Assembly (NCBI GenBank): GCA_964631605.1
Contig: CAZVYG010000034.1
Location: 1-45,552, forward strand
Length of the DNA stretch: 45,552 nt
Source of the DNA: JARKQH01 sp964631605
GTDB lineage: Bacteria; Verrucomicrobiota; Verrucomicrobiia; Limisphaerales; UBA8199
Reading direction: 5' to 3'
Shown: positions 1 through 5,183 of the stretch, piece after piece
How positions within the stretch are numbered: position 1 is the first letter of the stretch
How the letters are laid out: the number at the start of each line of letters is the position of its first letter
The notes under the pieces: model-generated
Database searches by the model: none
Told to the model about the DNA's origin: nothing
What the model saw: the letters and a program-made list of their open reading frames with translations, nothing else
Position numbers and translations under genes: made by a program

Positions 1-239
1 TGGCGGCGCTGGTGCCCGGTCAGCAAGTCATTGTGTTCGGCTCGCTGGTCAAGCCGGGCCGTTTCCATGATCGCTCGGACGTGGACCTGGCGCTGGAGTC
101 GGAGCCGCCCGGCATGGATGCCTGGCGGCTGAGCGCGGAGTTGATGGAGCGGTTGAACCGCCCGGTGGATGTGGTGTTGTTGAAACGGTGCCGGTTCCGC
201 GAGAAAATCCGCAAGGAAGGAGAAGTATGGATCGCGTAG
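1..239 (+). CDS. mntA: MNT-type nucleotidyltransferase antitoxin, 5' truncated
   Basis: Small nucleotidyltransferase of the minimal (MNT) type, the antitoxin half of a type VII MNT/HEPN pair. In that family it AMPylates the HepT toxin on a tyrosine and so silences it. The reading frame is already open at base 3, so the true start lies outside the window; the GTG at 12 is only the first start codon seen. The visible protein carries the polymerase-beta signature: a GS pair, then after about eleven residues the SDVDLAL motif whose two aspartates bind metal, and a C-terminal PVDVVLL strand. It ends 13 bases inside the next gene, which argues for translational coupling. The fold call is firm. The antitoxin role is inferred from the partner gene. 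Confidence 0.82.
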   Translation, partial: AALVPGQQVIVFGSLVKPGRFHDRSDVDLALESEPPGMDAWRLSAELMERLNRPVDVVLLKRCRFREKIRKEGEVWIA

Positions 240-703
240 AATTGCAGACGCTGCGTGAGGAGATGCTCAATGATTGTCGCGTGGCCGTCGAGGCGTTCCG
301 CAAGGCCCGGGTTCGCTTCGCGCGGCAGGAGGAGGTTGCGTACGAAGCCTGCGCGCACCAACTCTCGCAAATGTACAATGCCATCGAGCAATTGGGCTTG
401 CGGGTCGCCAAGGCGTTCGAGAACAGCATTGATGACGAAAAGAGCTGGCACGGCGCGCTGCTCAGTCGGCTCACCATCCGGATTGCGGGCGTGCGCCCGG
501 CGCTGATCCCCCCGGAACTTAAGCTGCCGTTGAGCGAGTTGAAGGGATTTCGTCACGTCTTCGTTCACGCTTACGATCTGGAGCTGGACCCGGAAAAGTT
601 GGCCTTGTTGCTTAAATACGCCGAACAGGTGGCCGGCCGCCTTCCCGGATTGCTGGAGGAGTTCATCCGACAGGTCGCGCACGAGCAACAGATTGACCTC
701 TGA
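227..703 (+). CDS. hepT: HepT-like HEPN ribonuclease toxin
   Basis: An all-helical HEPN protein of 158 residues and the toxin partner of the upstream nucleotidyltransferase. HEPN toxins of this family are RNases that act as dimers. The active-site motif RX4HXY is visible as R109, H114 and Y116 in RHVFVHAY; the tyrosine is the residue AMPylated by MNT in characterised systems. The start is the ATG at 227, which overlaps the mntA end by 13 bases and has a purine-rich GGAAGGAGA upstream. An upstream in-frame start at 188 is less likely because it would lie deep inside mntA. The C-terminal coding segment (631-672) is repeated beside hicA at 1848-1889, so the 3' end of this gene took part in a local duplication. 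Just past its stop the 8-bp array begins. Confidence 0.85.
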   Translation: MDRVELQTLREEMLNDCRVAVEAFRKARVRFARQEEVAYEACAHQLSQMYNAIEQLGLRVAKAFENSIDDEKSWHGALLSRLTIRIAGVRPALIPPELKLPLSELKGFRHVFVHAYDLELDPEKLALLLKYAEQVAGRLPGLLEEFIRQVAHEQQIDL

Positions 704-710
704 CGATCCG

Positions 711-878
711 ACAACGGGACGACGGGACGACGGGACAACGGGACCACAAGACGACGGGACGACATGACTACGGGACGACGAGACCATAGGACTATCCGAC
801 CATCGGACCATTCGACTAACCGACAACGAGACGACGAGACGACATGACTACGGGACTACGGGACTACGGGACGACGGA
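711..878 (+). repeat. 8-bp degenerate tandem array, 21 units, forward orientation
   Basis: Twenty-one units of exactly 8 bp with no length variation fill this stretch. Twenty of them fit ACNANNNG (for example acgacggg, actatccg, accattcg); the last, acgacgga, differs only at its final base. The array starts eight bases after the hepT stop and ends ten bases before the start codon of the first four-helix-bundle gene. Because 24 bp make three units, all frames read through it as low-complexity Asp/Thr/Arg-rich peptide; this is not a gene. Confidence 0.93.
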
Positions 879-888
879 CTGCGGCGTT

Positions 889-1263
889 ATGAGAGATTAC
901 ACGAAAATTGCCGCCTGAAAGCTGGCGGATGAGTTGACGGTGGCGCTCTATGAGCGGACGCGGAGGTTCCCGAGGGAGGAAGTTTACGGGCTGACCAGCC
1001 AGCTCCGTCGTGCTGCTTATTCCGTCGCTGCCAATATCGTTGAGGGCGCGTCGCGCGAGAGCCAGAAAGACTACCTTCACTTTCTCCATATTGCGCGGGG
1101 TTCACTGAGCGAAGCCCAATATTTTGTCCACCTTGCCCATCGCCTGGGCTACCTGTCGTCCGAGGAGGCCGAGCGGTTCCGTGCCCAGACCAAAGGGGTT
1201 TTCGGGTGCCTGCACGGACTGATCCGCGCGGTCGAGCGTCAAGCTGTCCAAGTCGCCAGCTAG
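889..1263 (+). pseudogene. four-helix-bundle (S23/IVS-type) gene, copy 1, nonsense codon 10
   Basis: First copy of a gene for a four-helix-bundle protein of the 23S rRNA intervening-sequence (S23) family; the diversity-generating-retroelement accessory protein Avd has the same fold. Read from the ATG at 889, codon 10 is TGA (916-918) where copy 2 has TGG (Trp), so full-length protein is not made. After that codon the frame stays open to 1263, and a restart at TTG 934 would give about 109 residues lacking helix 1. Copy 1 differs from copy 2 at only four bases (912, 918, 948, 965) and is identical from 966 to 1321. The lesion is therefore recent, or conversion has kept the 3' part alike. Conserved-looking stretches are YGLTSQLRRAAYSVAANI and EGASRES. 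Confidence 0.8.
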
Positions 1264-1320
1264 TCTCGTCGTCTTGTAGTCCTGTCGTCTCGTCGTCTTG
1301 TAGTCGAATAGTCGGATAGT
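1257..1320 (-). repeat. 8-bp tandem array, 8 units, inverted orientation
   Basis: Eight perfect 8-bp units of form CNNNTNGT, the reverse complement of the ACNANNNG unit upstream of the gene. The first unit (cagctagt) contains the stop codon of the four-helix gene. The reverse complement of 1281-1296 plus the flanking base matches 830-844 over 15 bases, so an RNA spanning the gene can pair its two flanks. Confidence 0.9.
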
Positions 1321-1339
1321 CCCTCCGCCCCTCCAGTGT

Positions 1340-1363
1340 CCCCGTTTCATCTTTCGGGGTTTT
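1340..1363 (+). terminator. possible weak intrinsic terminator
   Basis: A 5-bp CCCCG/CGGGG stem (1340-1344 with 1355-1359) and a 10-base loop are followed by TTTT. It would end transcription after four-helix copy 1 and before hicB. The stem is short, so the call is tentative. Confidence 0.35.
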
Positions 1364-1415
1364 AACCGAGTGCCCTCGTCTTGCCAGAAACGTTTTTGTC
1401 TGAGATGATGAGCTT

Positions 1416-1628
1416 ATGAGCCGCGAATTTTTTGTGGTGATCGAGAAGGACGAAGACGGGTTCTACGTCGGCGAGGTTCCCCAATTAAGAGCCTGCTATT
1501 CTCAAGGCCGGACGGTTGACGAGCTGATGGAGAATATGAAGGAGGCCATCGCCCTCGCCCTCGAGGAGCAGGGTGACGCTGAGCCGACCGAATTCGTCGG
1601 CGTTCAGAGGCTGCAGGTTAATGTCTAA
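1416..1628 (+). CDS. hicB: HicB family antitoxin
   Basis: Antitoxin of a HicBA-type pair, 70 residues. The N-terminal partial RNase H-like HicB fold is recognisable from the strand pattern FFVVIEKDEDGFYVGEVPQL followed by the helix region TVDELMENMKEAIALALEE. The short C-terminus shows no obvious DNA-binding domain, as in many small HicB proteins. In the family HicB covers the HicA active site. The gene precedes hicA and overlaps it by 8 bases (1621-1628), which indicates coupled translation. The order antitoxin then toxin is the common layout for this subtype. It sits between the two four-helix-bundle copies. Confidence 0.88.
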   Translation: MSREFFVVIEKDEDGFYVGEVPQLRACYSQGRTVDELMENMKEAIALALEEQGDAEPTEFVGVQRLQVNV

Positions 1629-1848
1629 ACTCCGGGCTCTCAGGTCCAGACAACTGCTGTCGGCGCTGGCTCGGGCTGGGTTTCAGCCTGTGCGGCAGCG
1701 GGGCAGCCATGTCCGCTTGCGCCATCCGGACGGGCGGGTCGTTACGGTGCCCGAGCATGGCGCGCGCGATATCGGGCGCGGCTTGTTAAGGAAGATTCTG
1801 CGCGACGCCGAACTTACTCCTGACCAGTTTCTCGAGCTCCTCCGATAG
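1621..1848 (+). CDS. hicA: HicA family mRNA interferase toxin
   Basis: Toxin of the HicBA pair, 75 residues, with a double-stranded-RNA-binding-like fold. Family hallmarks are visible: the N-terminal helix LLSALARAGF, then RQRGSHVRLRHPDGR with catalytic histidine H30, then the strand VTVPEH and the helix GLLRKILRDAEL. HicA cleaves mRNA without the ribosome. The ATG at 1621 is chosen because it gives a typical HicA length and overlaps the hicB stop; an earlier in-frame ATG at 1573 would add 16 residues from inside hicB. The stop TAG abuts the duplicated hepT tail at 1848. Confidence 0.88.
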   Translation: MSKLRALRSRQLLSALARAGFQPVRQRGSHVRLRHPDGRVVTVPEHGARDIGRGLLRKILRDAELTPDQFLELLR

Positions 1849-1889
1849 GCCGGCCGCCTTCCCGGATTGCTGGAGGAGTTCATCCGACA
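1848..1889 (+). repeat. duplicated 3' segment of hepT (partial gene fragment)
   Basis: A 42-base segment identical to hepT coding bases 631-672. Its end, atccgaca, occurs in the source at 665-672 and again at 706-713. The copy joins the first occurrence directly to array sequence, as if the 41 bases between the two direct repeats (including the hepT stop) were deleted. It marks the left edge of the duplicated block. Confidence 0.85.
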
Positions 1890-1958
1890 ACGAGACTACG
1901 GGACGACAAGACCACAAGACGACAAGACCACAAGACGACGAGACGACGGGACGACGGA
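1887..1958 (+). repeat. 8-bp degenerate tandem array, 9 units, forward orientation
   Basis: Nine units of exactly 8 bp matching ACNANNNG except the last (acgacgga), upstream of four-helix copy 2. It corresponds to the 21-unit array at 711-878 and is shorter by exactly twelve units (96 bp). Confidence 0.92.
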
Positions 1959-1968
1959 CTGCGGCGTT

Positions 1969-2343
1969 ATGAGAGATTACACGAAAATTGCAGCCTGGAA
2001 GCTGGCGGATGAGTTGACGGTGGCGCTGTATGAGCGGACGCGGACGTTCCCGAGGGAGGAAGTTTACGGGCTGACCAGCCAGCTCCGTCGTGCTGCTTAT
2101 TCCGTCGCTGCCAATATCGTTGAGGGCGCGTCGCGCGAGAGCCAGAAAGACTACCTTCACTTTCTCCATATTGCGCGGGGTTCACTGAGCGAAGCCCAAT
2201 ATTTTGTCCACCTTGCCCATCGCCTGGGCTACCTGTCGTCCGAGGAGGCCGAGCGGTTCCGTGCCCAGACCAAAGGGGTTTTCGGGTGCCTGCACGGACT
2301 GATCCGCGCGGTCGAGCGTCAAGCTGTCCAAGTCGCCAGCTAG
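1969..2343 (+). CDS. four-helix-bundle protein (S23/IVS-type), copy 2, intact
   Basis: A 124-residue all-helical protein of the four-helix-bundle family that includes the products of 23S rRNA intervening sequences and relatives of the DGR accessory protein Avd. It has the usual beginning (MRDYTKIAAWKLADEL) and the family-typical YGLTSQLRRAAYSVAANI and EGASRES stretches. Length fits the family. Biochemical function of stand-alone members is not established. The gene is flanked by 8-bp tandem arrays, forward before it and inverted after it, and the inverted array overlaps its stop codon. Only this copy is intact. A recent origin or gene conversion is shown by 356 identical bases with copy 1, covering the gene's 3' part and the downstream array. 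Confidence 0.87.
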   Translation: MRDYTKIAAWKLADELTVALYERTRTFPREEVYGLTSQLRRAAYSVAANIVEGASRESQKDYLHFLHIARGSLSEAQYFVHLAHRLGYLSSEEAERFRAQTKGVFGCLHGLIRAVERQAVQVAS

Positions 2344-2536
2344 TCTCGTCGTCTTGTAGTCCTGTCGTCTCGTCGTCTTGTAGTCGAATAGTCGGATAGT
2401 CGAATGGTCCGCTGGTCGGATAGTCGGATAGTCCCACCTTCTCACCTTCGCACCTTCTCACCTTCGCACCTTCGCACCTTCCCACCTTCGCACCTTCCCA
2501 CCTTCGCACCTTGCTACCTTCCCACCTTCTCACCAT
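2337..2536 (-). repeat. 8-bp tandem array, 25 units, inverted, two unit classes
   Basis: Twenty-five contiguous 8-bp units in one unbroken phase over 200 bp. Units 1-12 (2337-2432) are of class CNNNTNGT. Units 13-25 (2433-2536) are mostly of class CNCACCTT, with one gctacctt and a final ctcaccat. The first eight units equal those after copy 1; the rest are unique to this copy. Confidence 0.92.
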
Positions 2537-2694
2537 TCCCCCGGCAGTTCAGTTCCGCCCCGCGCTCGCCGGCTGCAGTTGTTGGAGGTGGGTCAGGTCG
2601 GTCAAAAGTCATAACTCTGTCTGTGACTTGCTTTGTCGCGAAAAAGTTCAATCTACACCATCAAGCGCAATTGTGCACGGCTTGCCAGCCGCCA

Positions 2695-3567
2695 TTACAA
2701 AGAGGGCGCCGCGGTTGGCCGAAGGCTGAGCTCGCCGGCCATCCGGGCCAGCCGCCGTTCGACGGCCTCAATAACCTCGTCGGGGGTCGAGGTGCCGGCG
2801 GTGATGCCCACGGTGCGCGCGCCCTCCAGCCACTCGAGCGCCAGGTCGTCCGCGGTCTGCACGTGATGGACGCGGGCGCAGTGCTGCGCGCAGGTGGCAA
2901 CCAGTTCGCGGGTGTTGTTGCTGTGGGCGCCGCCGATGACAATCACCACGTCCGCCCGCTGCGCCAGCTCGAGGGCCGCATGCTGCCGCTGTTTGGTGGG
3001 CTGGCAGACAGTGTCCACCAGGCGCACCTCGGAATCGGGAAAGCGCTGGCGGATCAGGGCGGCCAGGCGCCGGACGCGCTCGACGGGCTGGGTGGTTTGC
3101 GCAATGACGCCGAACCGGGGCCGCTCCGCCAGGCCGGCCACGTCCGCTTCCGTCAACACGACGTCGAACGTCTCGAGGTCGCCGGTCAGCCCCCGCACTT
3201 CAACATGGTCGCGTTTGCCGATGATGAGGGGGTGATAGCCCTCGCGGGCGAGTTTGAGAACCGCCCGGTGCGCCAGGCGGACCAGGGGGCAGGTCGCTTC
3301 GATGACATCGAGGCCCAGGGCGCGCGCCTGGGCGACGGCTTTTTGCGAGGCGCCATGGGCGGTGATCATGACTTGACGCGTCCCGGCCTCCGCGGGTTGT
3401 TGCACAATCCGGACGCCCCGGGCGCGCAGATCGCGCAGGACGGTTTCATTGTGGACGAGGTCCCCGAGGACGGTGAGCGGGGCTTGTCGGGCGTGTTCGC
3501 ACGCGAGCCGGATGGCGTCGCGGACACCAAAGCACATGCCCAGATGGTCGGCACGGATAAGGTTCAT
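2695..3567 (-). CDS. ispH: 4-hydroxy-3-methylbut-2-enyl diphosphate reductase
   Basis: Last enzyme of the MEP isoprenoid pathway. It reduces HMBPP to IPP and DMAPP with a [4Fe-4S] cluster in the cytosol. The three cluster cysteines are visible at C12 (GMCFGV), C93 (ATCP) and C188 (TVCQPT). Substrate-site residues are also present: H39 (LVHN), H71 (HGAS), E123 (HVEVRGL), the AQTT loop and the HSNNTREL segment. The loop near the C-terminus reads AGTSTP. At 290 residues it is slightly short but complete. The start ATG at 3567 lies 43 bases downstream of a perfect palindrome (3610-3628) that is repeated before the upstream regulator operon, so shared control is possible. Long open frames on the opposite strand are shadows. 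Confidence 0.95.
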   Translation of the reverse strand: MNLIRADHLGMCFGVRDAIRLACEHARQAPLTVLGDLVHNETVLRDLRARGVRIVQQPAEAGTRQVMITAHGASQKAVAQARALGLDVIEATCPLVRLAHRAVLKLAREGYHPLIIGKRDHVEVRGLTGDLETFDVVLTEADVAGLAERPRFGVIAQTTQPVERVRRLAALIRQRFPDSEVRLVDTVCQPTKQRQHAALELAQRADVVIVIGGAHSNNTRELVATCAQHCARVHHVQTADDLALEWLEGARTVGITAGTSTPDEVIEAVERRLARMAGELSLRPTAAPSL

Positions 3568-3609
3568 AGGCTCAGGAGCGTTGCGGGTTTGCGGCGCGGG
3601 CCGGGCATA

Positions 3610-3628
3610 TACTTTGCATCACAAAGTA
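3610..3628. promoter_or_regulatory. palindromic operator candidate upstream of ispH
   Basis: Perfect inverted repeat TACTTTG-CATCA-CAAAGTA (7-bp arms, 5-bp spacer). It lies between the end of the winged-helix regulator gene and the ispH start, about 43 bases before the latter. A near-identical site is at 4647-4665. The nearby wHTH protein is the obvious candidate ligand, by inference. Confidence 0.65.
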
Positions 3629-3670
3629 TGTGACGCGCTGTCCACCGTTTTGTTCAAAGGCCGTCATGGG

Positions 3671-3979
3671 TTATTTCGGTTTACTCTGCTGGACGATTGC
3701 CTCCAGCAGGTTGATGTAATTGCGGAAGGCTTGCCGCCCGGCGGGGGTCAAAGCGCAGGCGGTGTGGGGGCGGTTGTTTTGAAAGGACTTGGTGACGGAC
3801 ACATAGCCCGCTTCCTGCAGGGTGCGGATGTGGGTGGTGAGGTTGCCGTCGGTCATGCCGAGGGAATCGCGCAGTTCGGTAAAGGAGAGGGAGGGGGTGG
3901 CCGCCAGCATGGACATGATCGCCAGGCGCCCTTTCTCGTGGATGACGCGATCGAGCTGGAGGAAGGGTTCGGGGTTCAC
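3671..3979 (-). CDS. winged-helix transcriptional regulator (MarR/HTH_34-like)
   Basis: Small cytoplasmic DNA-binding protein of 102 residues that consists almost only of a winged helix-turn-helix domain. Visible elements are the helix RVIHEKGRLAIMSML, the HTH segment FTELRDSLGMTDGNLTTHI, recognition helix and wing (LQEAGYVSVTKSF), and TPAGRQAFRNYINLLEAIV as a dimerisation helix. The start is the GTG at 3979, which overlaps the TGA of the upstream membrane-protein gene as GTGA; this position fits the domain boundary exactly. The pair is thus translationally coupled. No effector-binding domain is seen. Two copies of a palindrome bracket the two-gene operon, consistent with autoregulation plus control of ispH, though binding is not shown. 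Confidence 0.85.
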   Translation of the reverse strand: MNPEPFLQLDRVIHEKGRLAIMSMLAATPSLSFTELRDSLGMTDGNLTTHIRTLQEAGYVSVTKSFQNNRPHTACALTPAGRQAFRNYINLLEAIVQQSKPK

Positions 3980-4641
3980 GTCGCATTCCCGCGCGGCTCG
4001 GTGAAATGGAGGTAGATGCCATAGGCCAGGTGGGTGGCGCCAAACAGGGCGCCCATGAGGCCGTAGCTCAGGCAGAGCAGTTGCGAATCCGCCAGCCGGT
4101 GGCCCAGCAGGAGGCAGCCGCATCCTCCCAGCATCAGGCCCCAGCCGAACAGCCGGATACCCCGTTGCATAAAGAAACCCGCGGCATGCAACGCGCAGCC
4201 GTACAAAATCACCCAGCTCAAGGGCAGCCCGACCAGCACGGTCCAACCCGCCGAGTTCCCGCCCCCGGCCGGCCCGGCTGAGGACGGCGCCGCGGGCGTG
4301 AGCAGCGCCATCACGCCCAGCAGAAAACCGGCCGTCAGCGGCGGCAACAACGCCTGCGCCACGCGGCGGGTGGGCGGGGACCAGAAGGGTTCGGCTTGTT
4401 TCCAGGCCTGCCGCCGCATGAGGAGAAAAGCCCCGCACAGGCCGATCAGGCCCACCACATACCAATAGGCAACAAAACTCACCGGCTGGGAAATTTTCAA
4501 GGCCCAGCCCAGCGCGGCCGCGCCCAACCCCACCAACCCGGCAAAAATCATGATCGGCGCCAGGGCCCGGCGATAGAGGGCCGAGCGCTCCATCAACGTG
4601 CGGATGATTTGGAGATGATCCGCAGCCCAATTGGATTGCAT
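3976..4641 (-). CDS. six-helix membrane protein partnered with wHTH regulator
   Basis: Unrecognised integral membrane protein of 221 residues. About six hydrophobic segments are visible, among them IMIFAGLVGLGAAALGWAL, FVAYWYVVGLIGLCGAFLL and LCLSYGLMGALFGATHLAYG near the C-terminus. The N-terminal ~30 residues (ADHLQIIRTLMERSALYRRA) are amphipathic and cytoplasmic. The start at ATG 4641 is preferred; the palindrome 4647-4665 lies just upstream of it. Its stop overlaps the regulator start. Pairs of a small multi-pass membrane protein and a wHTH regulator recur in many bacteria, and the membrane protein may sense or sequester, but no function can be assigned from sequence. Confidence 0.75.
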   Translation of the reverse strand: MQSNWAADHLQIIRTLMERSALYRRALAPIMIFAGLVGLGAAALGWALKISQPVSFVAYWYVVGLIGLCGAFLLMRRQAWKQAEPFWSPPTRRVAQALLPPLTAGFLLGVMALLTPAAPSSAGPAGGGNSAGWTVLVGLPLSWVILYGCALHAAGFFMQRGIRLFGWGLMLGGCGCLLLGHRLADSQLLCLSYGLMGALFGATHLAYGIYLHFTEPRGNAT

Positions 4642-4646
4642 GGGGA

Positions 4647-4665
4647 TACTTTGCCTCACAAAGTC
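4647..4665. promoter_or_regulatory. palindromic operator candidate upstream of the membrane protein
   Basis: Inverted repeat ACTTTG-CCTCA-CAAAGT (6-bp arms) six bases upstream of the membrane-protein ATG. It matches the site at 3610-3628 at 17 of 19 positions. Its position just before the start codon would block transcription or initiation, as expected for an autoregulated operon. Confidence 0.62.
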
Positions 4666-4747
4666 GAAATGCGCAAGCCTGAAAATTGCCGGCAGGGCCC
4701 TCTCGCCGCGAACGGTTCGCCAATCAGTCGCGATGCACAGAAAGTGC

Positions 4748-4775
4748 TTGTCAGCGAACGGAACGGTGTTATGGT
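4748..4775 (+). promoter_or_regulatory. possible sigma-70 promoter of rpmB
   Basis: TTGTCA (4748-4753), a 16-bp spacer and TATGGT (4770-4775), thirty bases before the rpmB start, in the intergenic region divergent from the membrane-protein operon. The match is moderate. Confidence 0.35.
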
Positions 4776-4805
4776 GTCGGTTCTTAATTTTGAAATTGAA
4801 CTGTT

Positions 4806-5072
4806 ATGTCGAGAATTTGTGAACTGACGGGCAAGCGGCCGATCAAAGGCAGCATCATTTGGCGCAGCGGCAAATCCAAGAAGAGCGGCGGTATCGGCAC
4901 GCACGTGACGGCGATCACCAAGCGCCGGTTCATGCCCAACCTGCAGCGGGTGAAGGCGGTGGTGGATGGCGAGGTCCGCTATGTGCGGGTGTCGGCCAAG
5001 GCCATCAAGAAGGGATTGGTGGTCAAGGCGCCGAAGCGGACCTGGAAGAAGGAGCAGGCCGCCAAGGCGTAA
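4806..5072 (+). CDS. rpmB: 50S ribosomal protein L28
   Basis: Ribosomal protein L28 of the large subunit, 88 residues, basic. The family start MSRICELTGKRP, a shortened GN/SxSHSxxKTKR-like region replaced here by SGKSKKSGGIGTHVT, then KRRFMPNLQRVKAVVDGEVRYVRVSAKAIKKG are all recognisable. The GIGTHVT variant is seen in some non-proteobacterial L28 proteins and lacks the cysteine pair of zinc-binding forms beyond C5. It stands alone: the genes on both sides run on the other strand. A strong inverted repeat follows the stop. Confidence 0.95.
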   Translation: MSRICELTGKRPIKGSIIWRSGKSKKSGGIGTHVTAITKRRFMPNLQRVKAVVDGEVRYVRVSAKAIKKGLVVKAPKRTWKKEQAAKA

Positions 5073-5090
5073 TCAGCGCCGCAATTTCGC

Positions 5091-5119
5091 AAGGCGAGGC
5101 CCTGGCGGGCCTCGCCTTT
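5091..5119. terminator. bidirectional hairpin between convergent rpmB and pilB
   Basis: A perfect 10-bp stem, AAGGCGAGGC (5091-5100) and GCCTCGCCTT (5109-5118), with an 8-base loop. Only a short TTT tail follows on the plus strand. It lies 18 bases after the rpmB stop and between convergent genes, so it can serve both. Confidence 0.65.
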
Positions 5120-5183
5120 GTGCTGTCCGGACAGAGAGCCTGCCTGGAAGGGCGAAGGCCAGGGGGTGGGGTCCCCGCGGGGG

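Noticed and set aside
20..826. Long minus-strand open frame over the MNT/HepT genes and the array
   Set aside because: It is open only because the array has no stops in several frames; the peptide is low complexity and antisense to real genes.
889..2343. Diversity-generating retroelement, because the four-helix fold resembles Avd
   Set aside because: No reverse transcriptase or template/variable repeat pair was found in the window.
711..2536. CRISPR-like repeat arrays
   Set aside because: Units are 8 bp, contiguous and degenerate, without spacers, and there are no cas genes.
2404..3633. 409-codon plus-strand open frame over ispH
   Set aside because: It is antisense to a clear IspH with all cluster cysteines and begins in the 8-bp array.
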